This document shows positions 51,630-60,656 of a DNA stretch of 64,000 nucleotides, piece by piece. A program made the translations under genes and the position numbers. Source of the stretch: Enterococcus saigonensis (GTDB taxonomy: Bacteria; Bacillota; Bacilli; Lactobacillales; Enterococcaceae); NCBI RefSeq assembly GCF_011397115.1, contig NZ_AP022822.1, positions 124,001-188,000 on the forward strand, in the 5' to 3' direction. Each line of letters starts with the position of its first letter. Positions within the stretch are counted from its first letter, which is position 1. Below the pieces are notes generated by a model. It saw only the letters and a program-made list of their open reading frames with translations, made no database searches and was not told the DNA's origin.

Positions 51630-52871
51630 TTGAAAGCAGAAATTATTGCAGTAGGAACAGAAATTTTATTAGGACAAGTCGTTAATACCAATGCGACTTT
51701 TATTTCAGAAGAATTAGCAGATTTGGGGATTGAGGTTTATTATCATAGTGTAGTAGGGGATAATCCCGAACGCTTAGAAAGTTTGCTAAAAACAGCAGAT
51801 AATCGTAGTGATTTAGTTGTTTTGTGCGGTGGTTTGGGGCCAACAACAGATGATTTAACAAAAGACGTTGTAGCCAAATACGTCGGGCAAAATTTAGTGG
51901 AAGATGTTGCAGGTCGCAAGGAATTAGATCTCTTTTTTACGCGAGCCAAGCGAAAAATGACCTCCAATAATTTAAGACAGGTATTGGTTTTTGAAGACGG
52001 TATTGCGTTACCAAATGAGACAGGTCTTGCCATTGGTATTTTTTATCAAAGCTCGACAACTGCTTTTCTACTTTTACCAGGACCACCTTCAGAATTGCGT
52101 CCGATGTTTTTGCACCATGGAAAAGCCTTATTAACAGAAAAATTTCCACAAGCAGATAAACTTATTTCTCGTGTACTGCGTTTTTATGGAATTGGAGAAT
52201 CCCAATTGGTGACACAACTAGCTGATTTAATTGAAGAACAAACAAATCCAACCATCGCTCCGTATGCTAAACCAAATGAGGTTACATTGCGACTAACAGC
52301 CAAAGTACAAGATGAAATAAGCGGAATAAAATTATTAGATAAGACGGAATCAGCCATTTTAGAGGAGGTGGGGGAGTACTTTTACGGTTATGGCGAAGAA
52401 AATTCATTAGAAGCAGTTGTCGTTAAATTATTGCAGGAAAAAAAATGTCGTGTAACAGCAGCAGAAAGTTTAACGGCAGGTCAGTTTCAAGCCACCCTTG
52501 CCAACGTTAGTGGTGCTTCAGCGATTTTTGCAGGCGGTTTTGTGACATATGCAAAAGAACAAAAAGAACAATTACTACAAATTGATCCGGCTTTATTGGA
52601 TGAGTATGGCGTTGTTAGCGAAGAATGTGCCAAAGCGATGGCTCAAAATGCACGCACAATTGTTGGTGCTGACTATGCGCTGAGTTTTACCGGCGTAGCC
52701 GGGCCCACTGAACTAGAAGGACAGCCAGTAGGAACAGTTTGGATTGGATTAGCCAGTGAAACAGAAGTTAAAGCATATTTGTATCACTTCACGCGCAATC
52801 GTAGTTACGTGCGTCATAGTGCTGTTATGGCGGGGTTGGATTTATTGCGCCGTACGCTTTTAGCAAAATAA
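51630..52871 (+). CDS. cinA: Competence/damage-inducible protein CinA
   Basis: A 413-residue two-domain protein. The N-terminal MoCF-like domain (MKAEIIAVGTEILLGQVVNT, then CGGLGPTTDDLT near 68) is an ADP-ribose/NMN-related pyrophosphatase in characterised members; the C-terminal CinA domain (AAESLTAGQFQATLANVSGAS near 280 and SFTGVAGPTE near 350) is a nicotinamide mononucleotide deamidase. The start is TTG at 51630 with AGTGAGGG. It lies directly before recA, as in streptococci, but a terminator-like structure separates the two. Confidence 0.94.
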   Translation: MKAEIIAVGTEILLGQVVNTNATFISEELADLGIEVYYHSVVGDNPERLESLLKTADNRSDLVVLCGGLGPTTDDLTKDVVAKYVGQNLVEDVAGRKELDLFFTRAKRKMTSNNLRQVLVFEDGIALPNETGLAIGIFYQSSTTAFLLLPGPPSELRPMFLHHGKALLTEKFPQADKLISRVLRFYGIGESQLVTQLADLIEEQTNPTIAPYAKPNEVTLRLTAKVQDEISGIKLLDKTESAILEEVGEYFYGYGEENSLEAVVVKLLQEKKCRVTAAESLTAGQFQATLANVSGASAIFAGGFVTYAKEQKEQLLQIDPALLDEYGVVSEECAKAMAQNARTIVGADYALSFTGVAGPTELEGQPVGTVWIGLASETEVKAYLYHFTRNRSYVRHSAVMAGLDLLRRTLLAK

Positions 52872-52877
52872 ATAGCC

Positions 52878-52961
52878 AAAAGCGAACAAAAGATTAATAT
52901 CTTTTAATATGCGAAAATACGTTCGCTTTTTCTTGCTTTTTCAATTTAGAAAGGCTATTAT
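52878..52961 (+). promoter_or_regulatory. cinA terminator, candidate LexA box and recA promoter
   Basis: AAAAGCGAAC (52878) pairs with GTTCGCTTTTT (52921), enclosing AAAGAT/ATCTTT, to form a terminator. The right part contains CGAAAATACGTTCG (52912-52925), which fits the Gram-positive LexA box CGAACNNNNGTTCG at all but one fixed position. The recA promoter TTGCTT-17-TATTAT (52933-52961) follows eight bases later. SOS control of recA with read-through limited by the same DNA is inferred. Confidence 0.6.
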
Positions 52962-53084
52962 TAAAAAGTAGTTCGGAGTTATTCTTTCTTAACAGTTGCA
53001 CAAGTTTTATTGTTTTGATACAGTTTCGCTTCAAAAGATGAGGCTTTTGATAGAACAGATGAAAAGATAATGGAGGGAATTCAT

Positions 53085-54125
53085 TTGGCAGACGATCGCA
53101 AAGCAGCCTTAGATGCTGCATTAAAGAAAATTGAAAAAAATTACGGTAAAGGTGCCGTAATGAAATTAGGAGAAAAGGCAGATCAACAAGTTTCTACAAT
53201 TCCAAGTGGCTCACTTGCTCTAGATGTAGCTTTAGGTGTGGGTGGATACCCGCGTGGTCGTATTGTTGAAATTTATGGTCCTGAAAGTTCTGGTAAAACA
53301 ACCGTTGCGTTACATGCCATTGCAGAAGTACAAAAAAACGGCGGTACAGCTGCTTTTATCGATGCTGAACATGCCTTAGATCCTTTATATGCACAAAATT
53401 TAGGGGTTAATATTGACGAGTTATTATTATCACAACCAGATACTGGTGAACAAGGTTTAGAAATTGCCGATGCTTTAGTTTCCAGCGGTGCAATTGATAT
53501 CGTTGTAGTCGATTCGGTTGCGGCGTTAGTACCCCGTGCGGAAATTGATGGTGAAATGGGAGATGCTCACGTTGGTTTGCAAGCCCGTTTGATGTCTCAA
53601 GCATTACGTAAACTATCAGGCTCTATTAATAAAACGAAAACAATTGCCGTCTTTATCAACCAAATTCGTGAAAAAGTTGGTATTATGTTTGGTAATCCTG
53701 AAACAACTCCTGGTGGCCGTGCCCTGAAATTCTATGCAACTATCCGTTTAGAAGTTCGTCGTGCGGAACAATTAAAATCTGGAACAGATATTATTGGGAA
53801 TCGGACTAAGATTAAAGTTGTTAAAAACAAAGTAGCGCCACCTTTTAAAGTAGCGGAAGTTGACTTGATGTATGGCCAAGGTATTTCCCAAGAAGGAGAA
53901 CTTTTAGATATGGCGGTTGAACAAGACATCGTCGATAAAAGCGGTGCTTGGTATTCATACAAAGGTGATCGTATCGGACAAGGTCGGGACAACGCCAAAA
54001 ATTATATGAAAGAACATCCTGAAATGAAAGCCGAAATATCCACCCGTGTTAGAGAAGCATACGGTATTGGAGATGGAACGGAAGTAACGGTTGAAGAAGC
54101 ACAAGCAGAATTACCACTGGATTAG
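53085..54125 (+). CDS. recA: Recombinase RecA
   Basis: A 346-residue recombinase. Walker A is GPESSGKTT near residue 66, Walker B IVVVDSVAAL near 140, loop L1 AEIDGEMGDAHVGLQARLMS and loop L2 around GIMFGNPETTPGGRALKF. It drives homologous recombination and LexA self-cleavage. The start is TTG at 53085, nine bases from GGAGGG; an ATG at 53070 is in frame but has no site. The acidic C-terminus is short, as in other lactic acid bacteria. Confidence 0.98.
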   Translation: MADDRKAALDAALKKIEKNYGKGAVMKLGEKADQQVSTIPSGSLALDVALGVGGYPRGRIVEIYGPESSGKTTVALHAIAEVQKNGGTAAFIDAEHALDPLYAQNLGVNIDELLLSQPDTGEQGLEIADALVSSGAIDIVVVDSVAALVPRAEIDGEMGDAHVGLQARLMSQALRKLSGSINKTKTIAVFINQIREKVGIMFGNPETTPGGRALKFYATIRLEVRRAEQLKSGTDIIGNRTKIKVVKNKVAPPFKVAEVDLMYGQGISQEGELLDMAVEQDIVDKSGAWYSYKGDRIGQGRDNAKNYMKEHPEMKAEISTRVREAYGIGDGTEVTVEEAQAELPLD

Positions 54126-54129
54126 TTTC

Positions 54130-54172
54130 ATAAAAAAGACCCTACGAAAAAATTTCGTGGGGTCTTTTTTAT
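54130..54172 (+). terminator. Terminator after recA
   Basis: AAAAAAGACCCTACGAAA pairs with TTTCGTGGGGTCTTTTTT, giving a strong stem and T run. Confidence 0.92.
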
Positions 54173-54204
54173 GATTAAATTACCTATCACACTCCCTATC
54201 TTCT

Positions 54205-54470
54205 TTATCTGACTGAAACGGCAAGAGAAGAAACCTTATAGGCTGTTTCAAACGCATTTGCATTAATTCAATTTACTCCAATGAACGGATCTACCACATA
54301 ATGAAAGCCATTTTTGTAACCATCTAATGTTACTACATGACGATTCCAAATAGCATCTCCCCAAAAGAGATGGTGTGTTTAGCGCAGGTAAAACCATAAG
54401 TTACCCATGACACAACTGGATTTCCTTTCGCTACTTCATTTTTAACTCTAAACAGTTGTTATTATACACC
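54205..54470 (-). pseudogene. Remnant of a C39-like cysteine peptidase family gene
   Basis: The minus strand carries pieces of a Peptidase_C39_2-type protein in order: FRVKNEVAKGNPVVSWVTYG in one frame, then WNRHVVTLDGYKNGFHYVVD in another, a stop after PFIGVN, and INANAFETAYKVSS to a stop at 54205. The GNPVVxWVTYGF and HHVVTLDGY-type blocks are hallmarks of the family. Two frame changes or stops and the missing N-terminal catalytic region make it inactive. Further upstream on the minus strand only stops are seen. Confidence 0.6.
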
Positions 54471-54650
54471 TGGATTCAATACACAGAAAATAATCATGTT
54501 ATCTGGTAAGAGGAGTTCAATTCCTTATCTTCTTTTTTCAATAGTCCCAGTTGTACGTTGAAAAGTTTTGCTAAGTTTTAAATGTGAACAAAACATGAAA
54601 AAAGATATATCATTTCTAAAATTTGTTGCATTTTATCTAAAGTTTGTTCC

Positions 54651-54679
54651 TTACCTCTTGGTTTTGAAAGCGGTATTAT
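54651..54679 (+). promoter_or_regulatory. Candidate promoter and cre site before the sugar ABC operon
   Basis: TGAAAGCGGTATTA at 54665-54678 fits the CcpA consensus TGWAANCGNTNWCA with one mismatch and overlaps a possible -10 (TATTAT at 54674). A weak -35 (TTACCT at 54651) lies 17 bases before it. CcpA repression of the operon is predicted. Confidence 0.55.
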
Positions 54680-54747
54680 TACTACGTCAGGAAGGTCCAA
54701 AAGATTAAAAACGACCGTGATGCAGAAAAATATAGGGAGGTTTAAAG

Positions 54748-55692
54748 ATGAAGAAAAGGAAAAAAGTGGGCTTTTGGCAAAATGTGTGGCGCTATAAAGC
54801 TTTAATTTTAATGGCGTTACCAGGGTTTGTCTGGTTTATCTTCTTCTTTTATATACCGGTGTTTGCCAATGTGGTAGCTTTTAAAGATTTCCACATTTCG
54901 CCAAATGGGTTTATTGATAGCTTGATGACAAGTAAGTGGGTAGGTTTTGATAATTTCAAATTCTTATTTGCTTCAAAAGACGCTTGGCTGATTACCCGCA
55001 ATACAATCGCGTATAATGTAGTTTTCTTAGCATTTAACTTATTTTTTGCGATCGCTTTTGCAATTATTATGAGTGAACTACGAAACAAAAAATTGGTAAA
55101 AGTTTATCATACGATGTCACTTTTACCTTACTTTTTATCTTGGGTTGTAATCGGTTACTTTGTATATGCTTTTTTAAGCCCAGACAAAGGGATTTTCAAT
55201 TTATGGTTAACAAATAACGGCAAAAATCCAATTAACTGGTATACAGATCCTACATGGTGGCCATTGATTTTCGTTGTGATGAATGTTTGGAAGAGCTTAG
55301 GTTACAACAGTATCATTTATTACGCTTCTGTCATGGGAATTGACCCAACTTACTATGAAGCGGCAATGGTAGACGGCGCTTCAAAATGGCAACAAATTAA
55401 AAATGTTACGATTCCTCAAATCGTGCCAATGATGATGGTCTTGTTGATTTTAAACATTGGGGGGATTTTTAGAGCAGACTTCGGGATGTTTTATAATTTG
55501 CCACGTAATAATGGAGCCTTGTACCAAGTAACCTCTGTTTTAGATACTTACATTTACAATGGGTTAACTGCAACTGGTGATATTGGTATGTCTTCTGCAG
55601 CTAGTTTATATCAATCTGTTGTAGGGGCAATCTTATTATTAGGCACAAATTTCGTGGTTCGTCGGATCGAACCAGATTCAGCATTATTCTAA
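54748..55692 (+). CDS. Carbohydrate ABC transporter permease, LplB type
   Basis: A 314-residue inner-membrane permease with six helices. The EAA loop, which contacts the ATPase, reads YYEAAMVDGASKWQQIKNVT near residue 212. The family (LplB/YtcP-like) imports oligosaccharides such as xylan, pectin or glucan fragments. No ATPase gene is in the cluster; such systems use a shared MsmX-type ATPase encoded elsewhere. GGGAGG lies before the ATG, and the gene is followed 13 bases later by its partner permease. Confidence 0.92.
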   Translation: MKKRKKVGFWQNVWRYKALILMALPGFVWFIFFFYIPVFANVVAFKDFHISPNGFIDSLMTSKWVGFDNFKFLFASKDAWLITRNTIAYNVVFLAFNLFFAIAFAIIMSELRNKKLVKVYHTMSLLPYFLSWVVIGYFVYAFLSPDKGIFNLWLTNNGKNPINWYTDPTWWPLIFVVMNVWKSLGYNSIIYYASVMGIDPTYYEAAMVDGASKWQQIKNVTIPQIVPMMMVLLILNIGGIFRADFGMFYNLPRNNGALYQVTSVLDTYIYNGLTATGDIGMSSAASLYQSVVGAILLLGTNFVVRRIEPDSALF

Positions 55693-55705
55693 GGAGGAGC
55701 GACAC

Positions 55706-56632
55706 ATGCGTAAAAAAGAAAAAGTCTCAAAAGTGGAAATTCGTTCCTTTAGTCCCACGGTTAATATTATCTTCAATATCGTCATAGCGTTATTTGCGAT
55801 TTCATGTGTACTACCCTTTATCTTTGTAGTGATGATTTCGCTGACAGAGGAACATTCATTAGCGGAGTTGGGCTATCGTTTTTGGCCTAAAGAATTTTCA
55901 ACCGCTGCTTATTCGTATATTTTTGCCGGCAAAATGAGTACAAAAATTTTCCGCGCGTTTGGGGTAACAATTTTTGTAACGGTTTTAGGAACGGTAGTGA
56001 ATGCGACGATGACATCGCTTTATGCGTATGTCATTTCTCGTTCTAACTTTCCTTTCCGTCGCTTCTTTACTCTTTTTGCCTTAGTTACAATGTTATTTAC
56101 ACCAGGGATGGTAGCAACTTATTTAATCGTCAGCAATATGCTTTATTTAAAAGATACTATTTGGGCGTTGATTTTGCCGATGGCACTGGGACCATTTAAT
56201 ATTTTAGTAATGCGAACCTTCTTTATTAAAACGGTACCAGATAGTATTATTGAATCTGCCCGGATTGATGGTGCTACAGAACTACGGATTTTCACGAAAA
56301 TCGTTTTACCTTTAGCTGTACCAGGAATTGCAACAATCAGTTTGTTTGCCGCACTAGGTTATTGGAATGACTGGTTTAACGCATTGCTTTATATTCAAAA
56401 TGATAACTTGGTACCTTTGCAATATTTATTGATGAAAATTCAAAGTAATTTGGATTTTCTAGCTAGAAATGCGGGAATGGGTGCGCAAATTCAAGGTGGA
56501 CTTGCTGCGTTGCCGTCTGAATCAGCCCGCATGGCAATCGTTGTGGTTTCAACATTACCGATCGCATTGACCTATCCGTTTTTCCAAAAATATTTTGTGG
56601 GCGGATTGACAATCGGCGGAGTGAAAGAATAA
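55706..56632 (+). CDS. Carbohydrate ABC transporter permease, LplC/YtcP type
   Basis: A 308-residue permease with six helices and the EAA loop IIESARIDGATELRIFTKIV near residue 190. It pairs with the LplB-type protein to form the channel. GGAGGAG precedes the ATG. The substrate-binding lipoprotein gene follows 18 bases later. Confidence 0.92.
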   Translation: MRKKEKVSKVEIRSFSPTVNIIFNIVIALFAISCVLPFIFVVMISLTEEHSLAELGYRFWPKEFSTAAYSYIFAGKMSTKIFRAFGVTIFVTVLGTVVNATMTSLYAYVISRSNFPFRRFFTLFALVTMLFTPGMVATYLIVSNMLYLKDTIWALILPMALGPFNILVMRTFFIKTVPDSIIESARIDGATELRIFTKIVLPLAVPGIATISLFAALGYWNDWFNALLYIQNDNLVPLQYLLMKIQSNLDFLARNAGMGAQIQGGLAALPSESARMAIVVVSTLPIALTYPFFQKYFVGGLTIGGVKE

Positions 56633-56650
56633 AAGAGTGGAGGAGAAGTA

Positions 56651-58120
56651 ATGAAAACGTGGAAAAAAGTGCTAGGTATTAGTGCATTGGCATTAATGAC
56701 AGCAGGGTTAGCAGCTTGTGGCAATCAAAAAGAAGCTTCAAAAGACTCAGAGGCAAGCGGCGACTCAAAAACATTATTAATGTATCAAGTAGGTGATAAA
56801 CCTGAAAATTATGATGAATTAATGAAAATCGCCAACAAGCGCATTAAAGAAAAAATTGGTGTAACCATTGATTTACAATATATCGGTTGGGGTGATTGGG
56901 ATAAGAAAATGCCAACCATCATCAACTCTGGTGAAAGTTACGATATTGCTTTTGCTTATCAATATGTAGCAAATGCACAAAAAGGCGCTTTTGCAGATTT
57001 GACTGAATTATCACAAAAATATGCCAAAGATTACATGGATCAACTACCTGAAATGTACAAAAAAGGTAATGAAGTTGACGGGAAATTATATGCTATTCCA
57101 GTTTACGGAAATGCTTGGGCACAACAAGTATTAACTTTTAATGATCAATACGTGAAAAAATATAACTTGGATATTTCAAAAGTTGACGGTTCCTATGAAT
57201 CAGCTACAGAAGTTTTAAAACAATTTCATGAAAAAGAACCCAAAATTGCCGCTTTTGCAATTGGTCAAACTTTTAACGCCTCTTCTAACATGGACTTCCC
57301 ATTAGGAAAAGATTATCCTTTTGCAGTTCGCTTAGATGCTGATGGCGCACCAAAAATTATTAACCAATATGAAGACAAAGAATTCCAAAATAACTTAAAA
57401 ACGTTGCACGAATGGTACAAAGAAGGCTTGATTCCGACTGATGCAGCAACTAATACAACTGGTTTCCCATTAGAAGGTAACACTTGGTTCATGCGTGAAG
57501 AAACACAAGGACCAATGGATTACGGTGATACAATTTTACGTAATGCAGCCCAACAAGATTTAACCTCTCGTCCGTTAACCAATCAATTGAAAACAACAAG
57601 CCAAGCACAAATGGCAAACTTTGTTGTTTCCAATACTTCAAAAAATAAAGAAAAAGCAGTTGAATTTTTAAACTTGCTAAATACTGATCCAGAATTATTA
57701 AATGGTTTAGTGTATGGTGTTGAAGGCAAAGCTTGGGAAAAAGTTGGCGACAACAAGTTGAAATTACTTGATGGTTACAAACCAAACGAGCACATGGCAG
57801 CTTGGAATACCGGGAATAATATGATCTTATATACTCAAGATACAATTACGGATGAACAAATTAAACAACGGGATGAAAGTATCGAAAATGCACAAACTTC
57901 TCCAATCTTAGGTTTTAACGCAAAAACAGACAATTTTAAAACCCAATTATCGAGCATTATGAACGTTATGAACCGTTACAAAGCCAATTTAAACACAGGT
58001 TCAATTGATCCGGAAACTACAATTCCAGAACTTATTTCTGAACTTAAAAAAGCGGGTTGGGACGATGCCCAAAAAGATATGCAAAAACAATTGGATCAAT
58101 TTGTAAAAGATAATAAATAA
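56651..58120 (+). CDS. Extracellular sugar-binding lipoprotein of the ABC importer
   Basis: A 489-residue lipoprotein with a signal peptide ending in LAAC (Cys about residue 23) and a C-terminal DUF3502-like region, as in LipO/LplA-type binding proteins that go with LplB/LplC permeases. Aromatic residues (YIGWGDWDKK near 75, YGNAWAQQV near 155, GNTWFMREE near 278) could stack on sugar rings. GGAGGAG lies before the ATG. The ligand is unknown; the operon's GH1 enzyme suggests a beta-linked glucoside. Confidence 0.9.
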   Translation: MKTWKKVLGISALALMTAGLAACGNQKEASKDSEASGDSKTLLMYQVGDKPENYDELMKIANKRIKEKIGVTIDLQYIGWGDWDKKMPTIINSGESYDIAFAYQYVANAQKGAFADLTELSQKYAKDYMDQLPEMYKKGNEVDGKLYAIPVYGNAWAQQVLTFNDQYVKKYNLDISKVDGSYESATEVLKQFHEKEPKIAAFAIGQTFNASSNMDFPLGKDYPFAVRLDADGAPKIINQYEDKEFQNNLKTLHEWYKEGLIPTDAATNTTGFPLEGNTWFMREETQGPMDYGDTILRNAAQQDLTSRPLTNQLKTTSQAQMANFVVSNTSKNKEKAVEFLNLLNTDPELLNGLVYGVEGKAWEKVGDNKLKLLDGYKPNEHMAAWNTGNNMILYTQDTITDEQIKQRDESIENAQTSPILGFNAKTDNFKTQLSSIMNVMNRYKANLNTGSIDPETTIPELISELKKAGWDDAQKDMQKQLDQFVKDNK

Positions 58121-58151
58121 TTTCGTTAATTCGTTTTCTTTAGGGAGATTT

Positions 58152-58185
58152 AGCGGTGACAAAAAGTTGTTGCCGCTGGATTTTT
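58152..58185 (+). terminator. Partial terminator after the binding-protein gene
   Basis: AGCGGTGACAA pairs with TTGTTGCCGCT around a short loop; five T follow a few bases later. It may let only part of transcription continue into the regulatory genes, which is common after binding-protein genes. Confidence 0.6.
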
Positions 58186-58321
58186 CCTTAGAGAAAATCT
58201 AATATTTGATGGTTAAAGCTGAGGATGTAATGTTATTATATGTTCAGCTGTAAGTATCAGAGTAGATGAATTTTTAAATGTGATACATTTGGCGGTAGTA
58301 TTTTGTAAAGGAGTTTTAGAA

Positions 58322-58936
58322 ATGGTAAGTAGTGGGATTCAACGACTATTTTATGTGGCTTGGATGATTATAAAATTGAACTTATATTTTATTTTATTTA
58401 CGTTAATGGGGGGCGTAATTTTTGGTGCCGGTCCGGCCTTCCAAGTAATGACGGATTTATTAATGGAACATGGTATTGATTATCAGCAGATAACTTTCAA
58501 GCGGTTTATGTCTCATTGGAAAGCTAATTTTAAACGAAGCAATGTTCATTTTTTAATTTTTGCTGGCATTAGTTTTTTCTTAGGCTATAACTTGTACTTA
58601 TCAGCTCAGATTCAAGGAATGTTATGGCTTGTTATTGATTTTATCTTGGCATTTGTTTTATTCCTAATTGCAGTGTTATACCTTTATGTGACACAGTATG
58701 AAACCAAGTATGAAATATCCCATTTTAATTTGTTCAAATTGGCTTTTATTAGTGTCTTTTTAAACTTTGGTGCTTTTTTGAAAGTACTCTTTGGTTTAGT
58801 TTCGATTTTTGTTTTAACCTGGTTTTTCAAAGGGCTGCTGCTTTTTGCAACATTTGCTCTAATCGCCGTATGGAGCGGCTTTGCTACAAAAGACAATCGT
58901 TTTATGGTGGCTGGAAAGTTGGCGCAACATGGCTAA
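58322..58936 (+). CDS. YesL-like DUF624 membrane protein
   Basis: A 204-residue protein with five predicted helices and the DUF624 N-terminal pattern LNLYFILFTLMGGVIFGAGP. DUF624 (YesL) genes are almost always found with YesM/YesN two-component systems and oligosaccharide ABC importers; their role is unknown. I chose the ATG at 58322, eight bases from AAAGGAG, over the in-frame ATG at 58280. It overlaps the kinase gene by eight bases. Confidence 0.85.
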   Translation: MVSSGIQRLFYVAWMIIKLNLYFILFTLMGGVIFGAGPAFQVMTDLLMEHGIDYQQITFKRFMSHWKANFKRSNVHFLIFAGISFFLGYNLYLSAQIQGMLWLVIDFILAFVLFLIAVLYLYVTQYETKYEISHFNLFKLAFISVFLNFGAFLKVLFGLVSIFVLTWFFKGLLLFATFALIAVWSGFATKDNRFMVAGKLAQHG

Positions 58937-60656
58937 ATTTTTAGCACGTCTTTACAAAAGAAAATACTTAATGAATCGTTTGATGCAAATTTACAGCCTT
59001 CTGTTAGTAGGAGTTATCCTGCTGACGGTGGCTGCTTTGTGCGTTTATACAGCAGATAGTAATTACCGCAAAATGAAGAGTGATTTGGACGGTTTAGAAA
59101 ATCGCATTATGAATTCAGTAGAAGATAATAATGATACAATGAGTTTTATTTATATGGAGTTGGCAGGATCTAATGCGGCGATTGCTAACGTCCAACAATA
59201 TTTAAATTTGTCTGCTGCTGATTATTTTGAATATACCCAAGATTCTTGGCAAGCTTACCAGCGAGATACGCGGATTTCAGAAACAATTAACGGTTTTTTT
59301 AATGCCTTTAATGATTTAGATCAGCTTTATGTCACCTTAGATGGTTCGAAAAATTATTTAATGGCAGACAGTTACAATCACAATGGTCGCAAACTTCAAG
59401 GGAAAATTCCAGCAAAAAGTGGCTTTGTCATTACGCGACCAATCGTAGACCAATATGGTTCAAATATGGTTGGCGAAATTTCGGCGGTCTTTTCTCGAGC
59501 AGCAGTTCTTGGCATGCTGGAAAATTCGATGGTGGAAGATGGCATGGAGGCGTATATCTTTGATAATGCGAACAATCCGATATTTACGACTCACAATCAA
59601 TTGTATAACACGGCTTATCAAAACTTGGTTTATGCAATTGAAAACAAACAGCCACTGCCCAAAAAAATTACAGATAAATATTATGTTCTACAAAAGAAAA
59701 CTAGTCGCGATCTTTCTTATGTATTATTGGCTAGCAAACAGGTTTTATGGCAGAAAAATCTGCGAACTTTTGCCATCGCTATTTTGGTCGGCAGTGGCTT
59801 AGCAGCTATTTTACTAATTACCTTGAATCGGACGTTTAAACGTTATTTTCAACAAATTGAAACCATTGTCGGCATTACCCATAGTGTGGCTGAAGGAAAT
59901 TTGCAAGAACGCATTGATGTTAGTAAAGTTCAAGATGAGTTGTATGATTTATCCGAAGCCATTAACTTTATGGTTGCAAGCTTGGATCAGTATATTAAAG
60001 ATAATTATGAGCTGGAAATCAAGCAACGAGACGCCCATATGCAGGCGTTGCAATCACAAATTAATCCGCACTTTTTGTACAACACACTGGAATACATTCG
60101 TATGTATGCTTTAAGCAAGCAGCAAAAAGAATTGGCAGATGTTGTCTATGCCTTTTCAGCTCTTTTGCGAAATAATACGACACAAGAAAAAACAACAACA
60201 CTAAAAAAAGAGCTATCGTTTTGTGAAAAATACGTATATTTGTATCAAATGCGTTATCCTGATCGGGTAGCTTATAATTTTGTTATTGCTCCTGAATTGG
60301 AAAATTTGATTATTCCAAAATTTACGATTCAGCCCCTAATCGAAAATTATTTTGTTCACGGCATTGACTATACGCGTAATGATAATGCCATTAGCGTAAA
60401 AGCCAATTTCATTGCTGAAGATATCGTAATTCGTGTAACCGATAATGGCAAAGGAATGACGCCTGAACGCGTGCGAGAAGTTCAAAATAAATTAAAAAGA
60501 CTCGAAAATGCAGCACAAAATTCAATTGGTTTGCACAATGTCTATGCACGTTTGCAAAATACCTTTGGCTTAGATTTTAGTATGGTCGTGACTTCACAAT
60601 GGGGTAAAGGGACTACGCTGACGATTAAAATCAAAGGAGGGCGAAATTTTGTATAA
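58929..60656 (+). CDS. Sensor histidine kinase, YesM type
   Basis: A 575-residue membrane kinase with a helix near residues 20-40, a large extracytoplasmic sensor (about 45-285), a second helix (290-312), a HAMP region and a His_kinase domain whose phospho-acceptor histidine is in QINPHFLYNTLEYIRM near 380. The ATPase domain follows with NYFVHGIDY (N box), DNGKGM and GIGLHN-like (SIGLHNVYARL) motifs. It should sense a sugar or the loaded binding protein. The start ATG at 58929 gives the standard basic N-terminus and overlaps the YesL-like gene. Confidence 0.92.
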   Translation: MAKFLARLYKRKYLMNRLMQIYSLLLVGVILLTVAALCVYTADSNYRKMKSDLDGLENRIMNSVEDNNDTMSFIYMELAGSNAAIANVQQYLNLSAADYFEYTQDSWQAYQRDTRISETINGFFNAFNDLDQLYVTLDGSKNYLMADSYNHNGRKLQGKIPAKSGFVITRPIVDQYGSNMVGEISAVFSRAAVLGMLENSMVEDGMEAYIFDNANNPIFTTHNQLYNTAYQNLVYAIENKQPLPKKITDKYYVLQKKTSRDLSYVLLASKQVLWQKNLRTFAIAILVGSGLAAILLITLNRTFKRYFQQIETIVGITHSVAEGNLQERIDVSKVQDELYDLSEAINFMVASLDQYIKDNYELEIKQRDAHMQALQSQINPHFLYNTLEYIRMYALSKQQKELADVVYAFSALLRNNTTQEKTTTLKKELSFCEKYVYLYQMRYPDRVAYNFVIAPELENLIIPKFTIQPLIENYFVHGIDYTRNDNAISVKANFIAEDIVIRVTDNGKGMTPERVREVQNKLKRLENAAQNSIGLHNVYARLQNTFGLDFSMVVTSQWGKGTTLTIKIKGGRNFV

